A DNA stretch of 64,000 nucleotides from Phenylobacterium hankyongense (GTDB taxonomy: Bacteria > Pseudomonadota > Alphaproteobacteria > Caulobacterales > Caulobacteraceae): positions 294,001-358,000 of the forward strand of contig NZ_QFYP01000001.1 in NCBI RefSeq assembly GCF_003254505.1, written 5' to 3'. Shown piece by piece: positions 29,321 to 37,154 of the stretch. Made by a program: the position numbers and the translations under genes. The notes below the pieces were generated by a model, which did no database searches, was not told the DNA's origin, and worked only from the letters and a program-made list of their open reading frames with translations. The number at the start of each line of letters is the position of its first letter. The stretch's first letter is position 1.

Positions 29321-30022
29321 CTAGGAGAGCAGGCCCGCCAGCAGGTTGATCGTCAACGCCACGATCACCGTGTTGAAGGCGAAGGCGAACAGGCTGTGCA
29401 CCGTGCTCAGCCTGCGCAGGGCTTTGGACGTGATGGCGACGTCCGCCGTCTGCGAGGCCACGCCGATGATCACCGAGAAGTGCAGGAAGTCCCAGTAGTC
29501 CGGCGGCTCGTCGCCCGGGAACTTCAGCCCGCCCACGTCCCCCAGCCCCACCGCGTCGCAGTCGTAGTAGCCGTGCGCGTAGTGCAGGGCGAACATCAGG
29601 TGGATCATGAACCAGGACGAGGCCACGGTGACGAACGCCAGCGCGACCCTCACGGTCCGTTCCAGGTCCGCCGCCTTCTTCGCCAGCGACAGCTCCAGGC
29701 CGACGGCGACCACGCTGGCCACCGCGGCCACCAGCACGATCACCAGGATCGTCCCGCGGCTCTGATCGTCGCGCGCCGCGCGGGCCCGCATCTCCTCGGG
29801 CGAGCGCGCGGCGATGTTGTGCATCATCAGGCCGATGTAGGTGAGACAGGTGGCGTCCCACCCCAGGATGACGCTGGTGCTGGGATGGAGCCCGGCCAGC
29901 CAGTGGCAGCCCACGCCGACCGCCAGTCCGCCGGCGAAGGCCATCCATAGCCTCGGACGCGCCAGGAGCAGCGCCATCCAGGCGGCCTGGCGCTCGGCGG
30001 CTTCCATATTTCCCTGGGTCAT
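29321..30022 (-). CDS. DUF1345 integral membrane protein
   Basis: A 233-aa inner-membrane protein with about five hydrophobic segments: residues 27-45, 55-70, 95-115, 128-148 and the C-terminal 205-232. The conserved block YYDCDAVGLGDVGGLKFPGDEPPDYWDFLHFSVIIG between the last two pairs of helices (residues about 155-190) is the signature of DUF1345. The function of this family is not known. It is convergent with the cold-shock gene and has no operon partner. Confidence 0.88.
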   Translation of the reverse strand: MTQGNMEAAERQAAWMALLLARPRLWMAFAGGLAVGVGCHWLAGLHPSTSVILGWDATCLTYIGLMMHNIAARSPEEMRARAARDDQSRGTILVIVLVAAVASVVAVGLELSLAKKAADLERTVRVALAFVTVASSWFMIHLMFALHYAHGYYDCDAVGLGDVGGLKFPGDEPPDYWDFLHFSVIIGVASQTADVAITSKALRRLSTVHSLFAFAFNTVIVALTINLLAGLLS

Positions 30023-30165
30023 GGCGACCGATCACTCCCGGATGCCCGACCCGACCATCGCGCGAGTCCGGGGTCGCCGCCAGCCGGCATGGCCCCTCGC
30101 GAACTGAACCGCCCAGCGGTCAAGGCGTTGGATTTCCTCACGGGGGGACGCGAGGAGAGTTGTTG

Positions 30166-30744
30166 ATGCGTAGACTCCTGGTGGCGGGCCTCGCGGCCGC
30201 CCTGGCCGCGCCGCTCGGCGCCTGGGCCCAGTCAGCCCCCGAATTCCCGGCTCCGCCGCCATCGCCGCCGCCGGCCGTAGATGCGTCTCCAGAAGCGCCC
30301 GGGCCAAAGCTTGGCGATCCAGCCCCTGCCCCTGCGCCGTCCCCTGCGCCTGGGCCCGCGCCCAAGGCCAACGCCCAGCCGAAGCAGAAGCCGGAGGTCG
30401 CCAAGGCGATCGGCGGCGCCGTGGGTGGCGTGCTCGGCAGCGCCGCGGGCGCGGCCGGAGGGCCCCTCGGCAGCGCCGCCGCCGGCTTCGTCGGCAACAA
30501 GCTGGGCGGCGGCACGGTCGGACTGGTCAAGCGGGTGTTCGGCCGCGGCAAGAGCAAGGCCGGCCCGGCGCCCGCAGAGCAGGCCGCGGCTGCGCCGCCC
30601 CCCAACACCGCCGAGGCCGCCGCGCCGGCCGCCGACGTGGCGGCGAACCTCCCGCCGCCGGCTGGGGCAGCCGACGCTCCCGGCGGCATTCCCACGGCGG
30701 CGGCGGAACCCGCCGCGGCGCAGGGCGGGCCGTCCGGGCCCTAA
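30166..30744 (+). CDS. Secreted Pro/Ala-rich protein with glycine-zipper segment
   Basis: A 192-aa protein with a signal peptide ([22 protein letters not shown]). A proline/alanine-rich stretch follows (residues 25-65), then a hydrophobic glycine-zipper-like segment IGGAVGGVLGSAAGAAGGPLG (about 74-94) and a Pro/Ala tail. The ATG at 30166 is preferred because GAGGAG lies 7 bp upstream. A TTG at 30160 is also in frame. Glycine zippers occur in outer-membrane and surface lipoproteins and can mediate membrane association. No known family is recognised. The stop overlaps the stop of the convergent PI-PLC-like gene (CTAA). Confidence 0.72.
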   Translation: MRRLLVAGLAAALAAPLGAWAQSAPEFPAPPPSPPPAVDASPEAPGPKLGDPAPAPAPSPAPGPAPKANAQPKQKPEVAKAIGGAVGGVLGSAAGAAGGPLGSAAAGFVGNKLGGGTVGLVKRVFGRGKSKAGPAPAEQAAAAPPPNTAEAAAPAADVAANLPPPAGAADAPGGIPTAAAEPAAAQGGPSGP

Positions 30745-31838
30745 GGTCCAGCTGCGGCCGGCGAGCGCCGGGCGATCCCGCCGCCGGGCAGCCGCGCCTG
30801 GTAGGGCCCGAAGCGGGGATCGGGCCGCATGTAGTCGGTGGAGACGTACTGCGCGCCTGAGGCGAAGGCGGCCGCCTGCGGCGCGCGGTTGTCGGTGCGG
30901 GCCTCCACGGTGTCGGCGTCGGCCCGGGTCCGCACGATGAGCCCGGCCTTCACCGCCGCCCGGATCCGCGCGCCGAGCGCCTCCGGCTCGTTGAGGGTGA
31001 TGCAGCCGGCGGCCGGCGAGGCCTCGTCGACGTTGACGAACATCACCCGCCCCTCCAGCACCTTGCGGGCCCCGCGATAGCGGGCGACCTGCTCCGGCGG
31101 GGCGTCGAGGGCGAACATCACCTTGCCGCGGGCCGCCTTCAGCCGCGGCCAGGCCCCGGCGGCGACCGCGGCCTTCAGGCTCGGATAGCGGCCCTGCACC
31201 TTGTCCGGCGTGATCAGCTCGCCCGGCAGGAAGACCGAGCGGATCTCCGCGTCGACAGCGTCCATGGCCTTTGCGTCGAACGCCGCCAGCTTCACCGCTC
31301 CGGGGATCTTCAGGTTGTCCTCCTTGAGGTTCAGCAGGACCAGGATCGGCACGTGGTCGGGGTGCGCCCGCGACCAGGCGCGGATCTCCGCCAGGCAGCC
31401 GGTGAACAGCGGGCAGACCGAGCGGTAGTCGAGGTCCGGCACGTGCATCACCTTGAAGCCCTTCCCGCGCAGCGGCGCGAGGTCGTAGGGCGTGGTGTCG
31501 CGCACGATCCTGCGGGCCAGCGGATCGGCGTAGAGGCCGCCGGCCGGATCGTTGACGATGTCGAGCTCCAGCTGCCGCGCGCCGTCGGCCAGCTGCCCGC
31601 TCAGCGGCCCGTGCGAATAGTCCAGCCCGTCGGCCTCCTTCGGCGCGCTGGCGCGGATCAGCGCCATCTCCTTGGGCGCGATCGCCATCTTGTAGCTGTT
31701 GTGGGTGCCCACGGTCTGCAGGGCGTTCATCGGCAAGGCGTCGACGGCGGCGCGCGTGCAGCCGGGCGCGCCGGACGGATGTTCCAGGTCACAGGCGGCG
31801 GAGATCGCAAGCCCCGCGGCGAACAGCAGCCCCAGCAT
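30741..31838 (-). CDS. Secreted phosphatidylinositol-specific phospholipase C-like protein
   Basis: A 365-aa protein with a short N-terminal signal (residues 1-15) and a PI-PLC X-type TIM-barrel domain. LQTVGTHNSYK carries the first catalytic His of the PLC family. DGARQLELDIV and the later KVMHVPDLDYRSVC supply the metal and second-His region. It belongs to the calcium-dependent PI-PLC C1-like group found in soil bacteria and fungi. Expected reaction: cleavage of a phosphodiester head group, but whether inositol lipids are the real substrate is unknown. It lies alone, convergent with the glycine-zipper protein. Confidence 0.82.
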   Translation of the reverse strand: MLGLLFAAGLAISAACDLEHPSGAPGCTRAAVDALPMNALQTVGTHNSYKMAIAPKEMALIRASAPKEADGLDYSHGPLSGQLADGARQLELDIVNDPAGGLYADPLARRIVRDTTPYDLAPLRGKGFKVMHVPDLDYRSVCPLFTGCLAEIRAWSRAHPDHVPILVLLNLKEDNLKIPGAVKLAAFDAKAMDAVDAEIRSVFLPGELITPDKVQGRYPSLKAAVAAGAWPRLKAARGKVMFALDAPPEQVARYRGARKVLEGRVMFVNVDEASPAAGCITLNEPEALGARIRAAVKAGLIVRTRADADTVEARTDNRAPQAAAFASGAQYVSTDYMRPDPRFGPYQARLPGGGIARRSPAAAGP

Positions 31839-31992
31839 CGCATCCCCCTACATCGACGACGTATTCGAACGTCAGGCATGAATACCGGCGGCTGCGCCAT
31901 GAAACCAGCACGCGTGACGCCCGGCCGCCGTCGCAACCCCGGGTTAAGGCCGGCGCGGTAGGCTCTACGTTCAGGGGTATCAGGAGCCCGCC

Positions 31993-33603
31993 TTGTCCAT
32001 CGGGTCTCAACGGCTGCTCGGCCTGGCGTTCGCGAGCGCAGATCTGCTCATCGAGGTCGCGCCCGACGGCCTGGTCGCGTTCGTGCTCGGCGCCAGCGAA
32101 GTCATCTCCGGAAGCGCCGGCGAAGCCCTGCTGGGTCGTCCCTGGCGGAGCGTCATCGAAGCCGCCGACCGGCCGATGGTGGAGGCGCTGTTCGACGGCC
32201 TGGAGTCGGGCCAGCGCGGCGGCCCGGTGGTGGTGCGGTTCGCCAGCCCGGACGGCGTCGCCCGTGCGGCCAGCCTCTCGGCCTTCACCCTGCCGGAGAA
32301 CGGCGGCGCGGTGTCCTGCGCCCTGTCGCTGGCCACGCCGGAGGCCGCGCTGGCTCCCGGCGAGCTGCCCGACCGCAAGTCCTTCGAGGACCTCACCGCC
32401 GCCCTGTTGCAGACCGCACAGTCGAGCGGCGCGGACCTCGAGCTGGCGTTGATCGAGATGGCCGGCCTCGCCGCCGCGCGGGAGACCGTGGCCCCCGAAG
32501 ACCGCCAGGACCTGGAAACCCGCCTGGCCGGCGTCATGCGCGCCCAGGCCCACGGCGGCTCGGCCGCAACCGAGTTGGGCGCGGAGCGGTTCGCCCTGGT
32601 GCGCGCCCGCGGCGAGACCCCGGAGACGCTGGTGCGGCGGGTCGCCCGGCTGATGGACACCGGCCTCGGGACGAAGATCGAACCGGCCGCCGACGTCATG
32701 TCCCTGAAGGGCGACGTCCAGTCGCGCCAGGCCGTGCGCGCCCTGCGCTATTCGCTCGACAGCTTCCTGCGCGACGGCATGGACCGGCCGACGCCGGCAA
32801 ACCTCTCCGACGCCCTCAGCCAGGCCATGCAGCGCACGCTCGACGACGTCGGCGCGCTGGGCCTGGCGATCCGCGAGAAGCGCTTCCGCCTGGTCTACCA
32901 GCCGGTGGTGTCGCTGCTGAACGGCGCCGTCCACCATTACGAGACCCTGGTCCGGTTCGGCGAGGAGGAGAGCCCGTTCCCGCTGATCCGCATGGCCGAG
33001 GAGATGGACCTCATCGAGCCGCTGGACCTGGCGATCCTCGAACGCGCGCTGCAGACGCTGGGGCGCGACGCGGGGCTCAAGCTGGCGGTCAACGTCTCGG
33101 GACGCACCATCGTCAGCCCGCAGTTCATCGAGCAGGCCTGCGCCATGATCGCCGCCCAGCCGAAGACCCGCGGCCGGCTGATGTTCGAGCTCACCGAGAG
33201 CGCGGCGCTGGACGACCTGGCGCTCGCCGACCGCCACCTGCAGGCGCTGCGCGAGCACGGTTGCGAGATCTGCCTGGACGATTTCGGCGCCGGCGCGGCG
33301 TCGCTGGCCTATCTCCAGCAACTGCGCCTCGACGTCCTGAAGATCGACGGCCGCTACATCCGCGACCTGCAGCACGGCGGCCGCGAGGCCACCTTCGTCA
33401 AGCACCTGGTGAAGATGTGCGGCGAGCTCGGCATCCGCACGCTGGCGGAGATGGTCGAGACCAAGGCCGCCGAGGACGCCGTGCGCCGGGCCGGCGTCCA
33501 CCTGGCCCAGGGCTGGCTCTATGGCGCGGCGGCCGACACGCCGCAGGCGGCCCAGGGGCCCGAGATCGCCAAGCCGAAGGTGCGGCCGGCGCTCGGCCGC
33601 TAG
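31993..33603 (+). CDS. PAS - degenerate GGDEF - EAL domain protein (cyclic-di-GMP phosphodiesterase candidate)
   Basis: A 536-aa cytosolic protein. Residues 13-110 look like a PAS fold (LGAS, SLLGRPWRSVIEAADRP). Residues 130-235 resemble a GGDEF domain in which the signature reads GAERF (196-200), so cyclase activity is not expected. Residues 285-525 form an EAL domain with ETL in place of EAL (Glu317), NVSG, ELTES, DDFG (Asp429-Asp430), LKIDG and a late Glu. All catalytic acids are kept, so hydrolysis of c-di-GMP is plausible. The start is TTG at 31993, supported by AGGAG 6 bp upstream. Adjacent genes give no clue to its signal. Confidence 0.85.
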   Translation: MSIGSQRLLGLAFASADLLIEVAPDGLVAFVLGASEVISGSAGEALLGRPWRSVIEAADRPMVEALFDGLESGQRGGPVVVRFASPDGVARAASLSAFTLPENGGAVSCALSLATPEAALAPGELPDRKSFEDLTAALLQTAQSSGADLELALIEMAGLAAARETVAPEDRQDLETRLAGVMRAQAHGGSAATELGAERFALVRARGETPETLVRRVARLMDTGLGTKIEPAADVMSLKGDVQSRQAVRALRYSLDSFLRDGMDRPTPANLSDALSQAMQRTLDDVGALGLAIREKRFRLVYQPVVSLLNGAVHHYETLVRFGEEESPFPLIRMAEEMDLIEPLDLAILERALQTLGRDAGLKLAVNVSGRTIVSPQFIEQACAMIAAQPKTRGRLMFELTESAALDDLALADRHLQALREHGCEICLDDFGAGAASLAYLQQLRLDVLKIDGRYIRDLQHGGREATFVKHLVKMCGELGIRTLAEMVETKAAEDAVRRAGVHLAQGWLYGAAADTPQAAQGPEIAKPKVRPALGR

Positions 33604-33626
33604 CCGGCCTGACACAGCTCACGCGA

Positions 33627-33655
33627 CGCGGCGCCCCACCAGGTGGAGCGCCGCG
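33627..33655. terminator. Hairpin between convergent EAL and stress-protein genes
   Basis: An 8-bp GC stem (33627-33634 with 33648-33655) extended by 3 bp after one mismatch. No T-run follows on either strand, so it may act as a bidirectional or rho-assisted terminator. It is 24 bp past the EAL stop and 19 bp past the stop of the opposing gene. Confidence 0.5.
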
Positions 33656-33673
33656 CCTTCGAGATGAACCGAC

Positions 33674-34399
33674 CTAGAGGTCGCGCACCGTCGGGCCGCT
33701 GGGCCGCAGATCGGCGCCGACGCCCGTCGCCCGGCCGTCGGTTCCATAGTCGATGCTGTCGGAGCCCGCGCCCTGGAAGGACCGGGGCTCGCGATAGCGG
33801 TCGCGTTCCGCCGCGATCTGGGTGGGGTCGTACGGCGCGGCGTTCTCGTCGAACCGCGCCCAGCCGGTCTGGCGATAATCCTGTCCGCGCCGCTCGGCGT
33901 CGACGCCGCCGTGCGTCATCAGGATCTGCTCGGCCCGGGCGGCCTCTCCGGAGTCCTGCGCCTTGACGCTCACCAGCGAGCCGCCGCGGCGTACGCCTTC
34001 GGCGTAGACCTGCGCGTCGTCGTCGCTGTGGCCCGCGTCCTTGAGCGCGCCCAGCACGCCGCCCGCCGCGCCGCCGGCGACAGCGCCCGCGATCGCGCCG
34101 GCCGCGGTGGAGACCAGCCAGCCCGCGGCCACCACCGGCCCGAGGCCGGGGATCGCCAGCATGCCCAATCCGGCCAGCAGGCCGCCGGCGCCGCCGATCA
34201 GGCCGCCGGTGGTCGCGCCCTTGGCCGCGCCCTCGGCGGTGTCGTTGTCGTCGCCCCGACGATCACCGTCGTGCCACTTGTCGGCATTGTTGGCGATCAG
34301 GCTGATGCGGGCGTGGTCGATGCCGGCGGCCTCCAGGTCGCGGATGGCGGAAAGGGCTTCGTTGTGAGTGTCGAACAGACGGGTGATGGCCTGGGCCAT
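33674..34399 (-). CDS. General-stress-protein-like (YflT-type N-terminus) membrane-associated protein
   Basis: A 241-aa protein. The first 50 residues (ITRLFDTHNEALSAIRDLEAAGIDHARISLIAN) match the N-terminal pattern of general stress protein 17M/YflT-like domains. Residues 62-115 are a Gly/Ala-rich hydrophobic stretch (two glycine-zipper-like segments) that could insert into a membrane. A second alpha/beta stretch carries GGSLVSVKAQD. The C-terminal 80 residues are polar, rich in Arg, Asp and Tyr, and probably disordered. Proteins of this layout are common in alphaproteobacterial stress regulons, but no stress-sigma promoter can be claimed here. It is 36 bp downstream of the lipoprotein gene on the same strand. 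Confidence 0.75.
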   Translation of the reverse strand: MAQAITRLFDTHNEALSAIRDLEAAGIDHARISLIANNADKWHDGDRRGDDNDTAEGAAKGATTGGLIGGAGGLLAGLGMLAIPGLGPVVAAGWLVSTAAGAIAGAVAGGAAGGVLGALKDAGHSDDDAQVYAEGVRRGGSLVSVKAQDSGEAARAEQILMTHGGVDAERRGQDYRQTGWARFDENAAPYDPTQIAAERDRYREPRSFQGAGSDSIDYGTDGRATGVGADLRPSGPTVRDL

Positions 34400-34435
34400 G
34401 AGTTCTCCTTGAAACTGTGGATGGAACGCGGGCGA

Positions 34436-34864
34436 CTATTTGGCGGTGACGGCGCCCTTGAAATCGAGCGAGACGCCCATGGTCTTGCCGCCCTTCTTGG
34501 CCTGGCCGGTCCACATGCCGTCGGCGGTCTTGGTCAGGCCGGTGACGTCGGTGTAGCCGGCGTTCTCGATGTGACCCTTGGCCTGGGCCTCGGTGAACGA
34601 GTTGGAGCCGGGCGTCTGGGTGGTCTCGGTCTTGTTGGCGTCGGTGTTGATCGCGCTGTTCTCGGACGAGCTCGGCGGCGACACTGCGCCCCCGGCGCCG
34701 GCGGCGCCGCTCGCGGCGGAGTCGGCCGCGCCGGTCGCCGCATTGGAGGCTGAGGCGCCGGCGCTGTCGGCGGCGGCGGCGGTCTGGGACGCGGGCTTGG
34801 AGCAGCCGGCGAGCAGGGCCAGGGACAAGGCCGCGCCGATCGGCGCAGCTATTAGTTTTCGCAT
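34436..34864 (-). CDS. Small lipoprotein with Ser/Ala-rich linker
   Basis: A 142-aa lipoprotein: MRKLIAAPIGAALSLALLAGC gives the signal peptide with lipobox LAGC. An Ala/Ser/Gly-rich linker (residues 25-75) leads to a compact C-terminal domain of about 60 residues (SFTEAQAKGHIENAGYTDVTG, then a KTADGMWTGQAKKGGK hairpin and a final VSLDFKGAV strand). That domain has the pattern of PepSY-like folds, which is inference only. The ATG at 34864 has a GAAGGAA site upstream. The frame is open further upstream but without a signal peptide. Likely co-transcribed with the YflT-like gene. Confidence 0.75.
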   Translation of the reverse strand: MRKLIAAPIGAALSLALLAGCSKPASQTAAAADSAGASASNAATGAADSAASGAAGAGGAVSPPSSSENSAINTDANKTETTQTPGSNSFTEAQAKGHIENAGYTDVTGLTKTADGMWTGQAKKGGKTMGVSLDFKGAVTAK

Positions 34865-35120
34865 CTGTTTCTTCCTTCGGGGGGCGAGCGCCCAACAGCG
34901 TTCGGCGCGGACGGCGGTTCCTAAGGTGATGTTTGTTGCCGCCCCGTGCGGGGCCGGCACGGGGCACGTGGCCGAGTTGCTGGCGCTCCTCAAAAAGCAG
35001 GCATAGGCTCTGCTCCAAGGGCGGCTCGCGCCCGCGACCGTCTGATGTCGCGCCATGGATCATCTGAACCCGGGGGACTTCGGGGACATCCTTGGCGCCC
35101 GAGATGATGGGAGGAAGACC

Positions 35121-37154
35121 ATGCCGATTCAGACGGCGGGGTCCGTGCGAGCGTTGGCGCTCGTGGGCCCCACGAGCGCCGGCAAGACCGCCTTGCTGGA
35201 ATCCCTTCTCCTGACCACCGGCGCCGTCGACCGACGGGCGAACGGCGGCGCGGCGGAGAAGGTCGGCGACTCCAGTCCCGAGGCCCGCGCGCGCGGCCAT
35301 TCGGTGGAGCTGAACCTCGCCGACTTCGAGTTCATGGGCGACCGCTATGCGGTGATCGACTGCCCCGGGTCGCTGGAGTTCTGCTCCGATCTCGACGCGG
35401 CCGTGCCCGCCGTCGACCTGGCGGTGGTGGTGGCCGAGCCCGATCCCGCCAAGGCCGCGCTGCTGCAGCCGACGCTGCGCGAGCTGGAGCGGCTGGGCGT
35501 GCCGCACGCGCTGTTCGTCAACAAGATGGACCAGGCCCGCGGCAACCTGCACGAGCTGCTGGAGGCCCTCGCGCCGGTAAGCTCCGCGCCGCTGGTGGCC
35601 CGCCAGATCCCGACTTGGGAGGGCGATCACGTCTCCGGCTTCATCGACCTGGCGCTCGAGCGCGCCTTCGTCCACCGCCCCGGCGAGCCGTCGCAGCAGG
35701 TGGAGATCCCCGGCGAGCTACGCGAGGCCGAGGCCCAGGCGCGCTTCCACATGCTGGAGCAGATCGCCGACTTCGACGACGAGCTCCTCGAACAGCTGCT
35801 CTCCGACGTCATCCCCAGCCGGGACGCGGTGTTCGCCGACCTGGTGCGGGAGATGAACGCGGGCCTGATCGTGCCGGTGTTCTTCGGCTCGGCGCAGACC
35901 GGCTTCGGGGTCGGCCGGCTGTTGAAGGCGCTGCGCCACGAGATGCCCGCCCCGGACCGTGCGGCCGAGCGGATCGGGATCGAGGGCGGCGGCGCCTATG
36001 TGCTGAAGACCGCCTACGCCGGCCAGTCCGGCAAGCTGGCCTACGCCCGGGTGTTCGGGAAGACGCTGGACGACGGGGCCGAGCTGGTGCTCCCGGACGG
36101 GGAACGCTGCCGCGCCGGCGGGCTGTTCGCCGTGCAGGGCCCAACGCTGCGGAAGATCACGGCGGCCGCGCCGGGCGACATCTGCGCCATCGGCAAGGTC
36201 GAGGCCGCCGCCGGCGGCCAGATCCTGTCGCTGAGCGGCAGGCCACAGGCGGCCGCGGCGGCCGCCCGGCCGCGCCGCCCGCTGTTCGCCGTGGCGCTGG
36301 CGGCCCGGAACCACAAGGACGACGTGCGGCTCTCCGGCGCGCTCTCCAAGCTGATCGAGGAGGACGCCGGGCTGTCCCTGACCCACGATCCCGAGGCGCG
36401 TCAGATCCGGCTCGCCGGCCAGGGCGAGGGCCACGTGCGCCTGGCGCTGGAACGCCTGAAGCGCCGCTTCGGCGTGGAGATCGACACCGAACAGCCGCGG
36501 ACGCCCTACCGCGAAACCATCCAGCGCCCGGTGACCCAGCACGCCCGCCACAAGAAGCAGTCCGGCGGCCACGGCCAGTTCGCCGACGTCACCATTGAGG
36601 TGCGGCCGCTGCCGCGCGGCTCCGGCTTCGTCTTCCAGGCGAAGGTGGTCGGCGGGGCGGTGCCGAAACAGTGGATCCCGGCCGTCGAGCAGGGCGCCCG
36701 CGACGGCCTGATCAAGGGGCCGCTGGGCTTTCCGGTCACCGACCTCGAGGTCACCCTGGTGGACGGCCAGACCCACAGCGTCGATTCCTCGGAAATGGCG
36801 TTCCGGATGGCCGGGCGCATGGCCATCGAGGAGGCCCTGAAGGCCTGCGGGTCGATCCTGCTGGAGCCGATCGAGAAGCTGACGGTCTATTCGCCGTCGC
36901 CCCACGCCTCCAACGTCACCTCGGCGCTGACCGCCCGGCGCGGCCAGATCCTGGGGCTCGCGCCGCGCGAGGACTGGCGCGGCTGGGAGCGGATCGAGGC
37001 CTACCTGCCGCAGAGCGAGCGACAGGACCTGATCGCCGAACTGCGCGGGCTGACCCAGGGCCTGGGCGCCTTCGAGGCCGACTTCGACCACATGGCCGAA
37101 CTCACCGGCCGCCTGGCCAGCGAGGCCAGCCAGGGCGCGCGGCCAGGCGCTTAG
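35121..37154 (+). CDS. Elongation factor G-like translational GTPase (EF-G paralogue)
   Basis: A 677-aa protein with the five-domain EF-G layout, starting at the ATG at 35121 behind GGGAGGA. G1 is GPTSAGKT (16-23) rather than GHIDAGKT. The switch I region is shortened and its RGITI reads RGHSV. G3 reads DCPGS (80-84), so the histidine that positions the attacking water in EF-G and EF-Tu is serine. G4 NKMD (134-137) is intact. Domain IV contains KQSGGHGQFADVTIEV, and SPSPHASNVTSALTARRGQILG closes domain V. Canonical EF-G would be elsewhere in the genome. Translocation, recycling or a regulatory role are all possible. The stop overlaps the efflux outer-membrane gene by 4 bp. Confidence 0.88.
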   Translation: MPIQTAGSVRALALVGPTSAGKTALLESLLLTTGAVDRRANGGAAEKVGDSSPEARARGHSVELNLADFEFMGDRYAVIDCPGSLEFCSDLDAAVPAVDLAVVVAEPDPAKAALLQPTLRELERLGVPHALFVNKMDQARGNLHELLEALAPVSSAPLVARQIPTWEGDHVSGFIDLALERAFVHRPGEPSQQVEIPGELREAEAQARFHMLEQIADFDDELLEQLLSDVIPSRDAVFADLVREMNAGLIVPVFFGSAQTGFGVGRLLKALRHEMPAPDRAAERIGIEGGGAYVLKTAYAGQSGKLAYARVFGKTLDDGAELVLPDGERCRAGGLFAVQGPTLRKITAAAPGDICAIGKVEAAAGGQILSLSGRPQAAAAAARPRRPLFAVALAARNHKDDVRLSGALSKLIEEDAGLSLTHDPEARQIRLAGQGEGHVRLALERLKRRFGVEIDTEQPRTPYRETIQRPVTQHARHKKQSGGHGQFADVTIEVRPLPRGSGFVFQAKVVGGAVPKQWIPAVEQGARDGLIKGPLGFPVTDLEVTLVDGQTHSVDSSEMAFRMAGRMAIEEALKACGSILLEPIEKLTVYSPSPHASNVTSALTARRGQILGLAPREDWRGWERIEAYLPQSERQDLIAELRGLTQGLGAFEADFDHMAELTGRLASEASQGARPGA

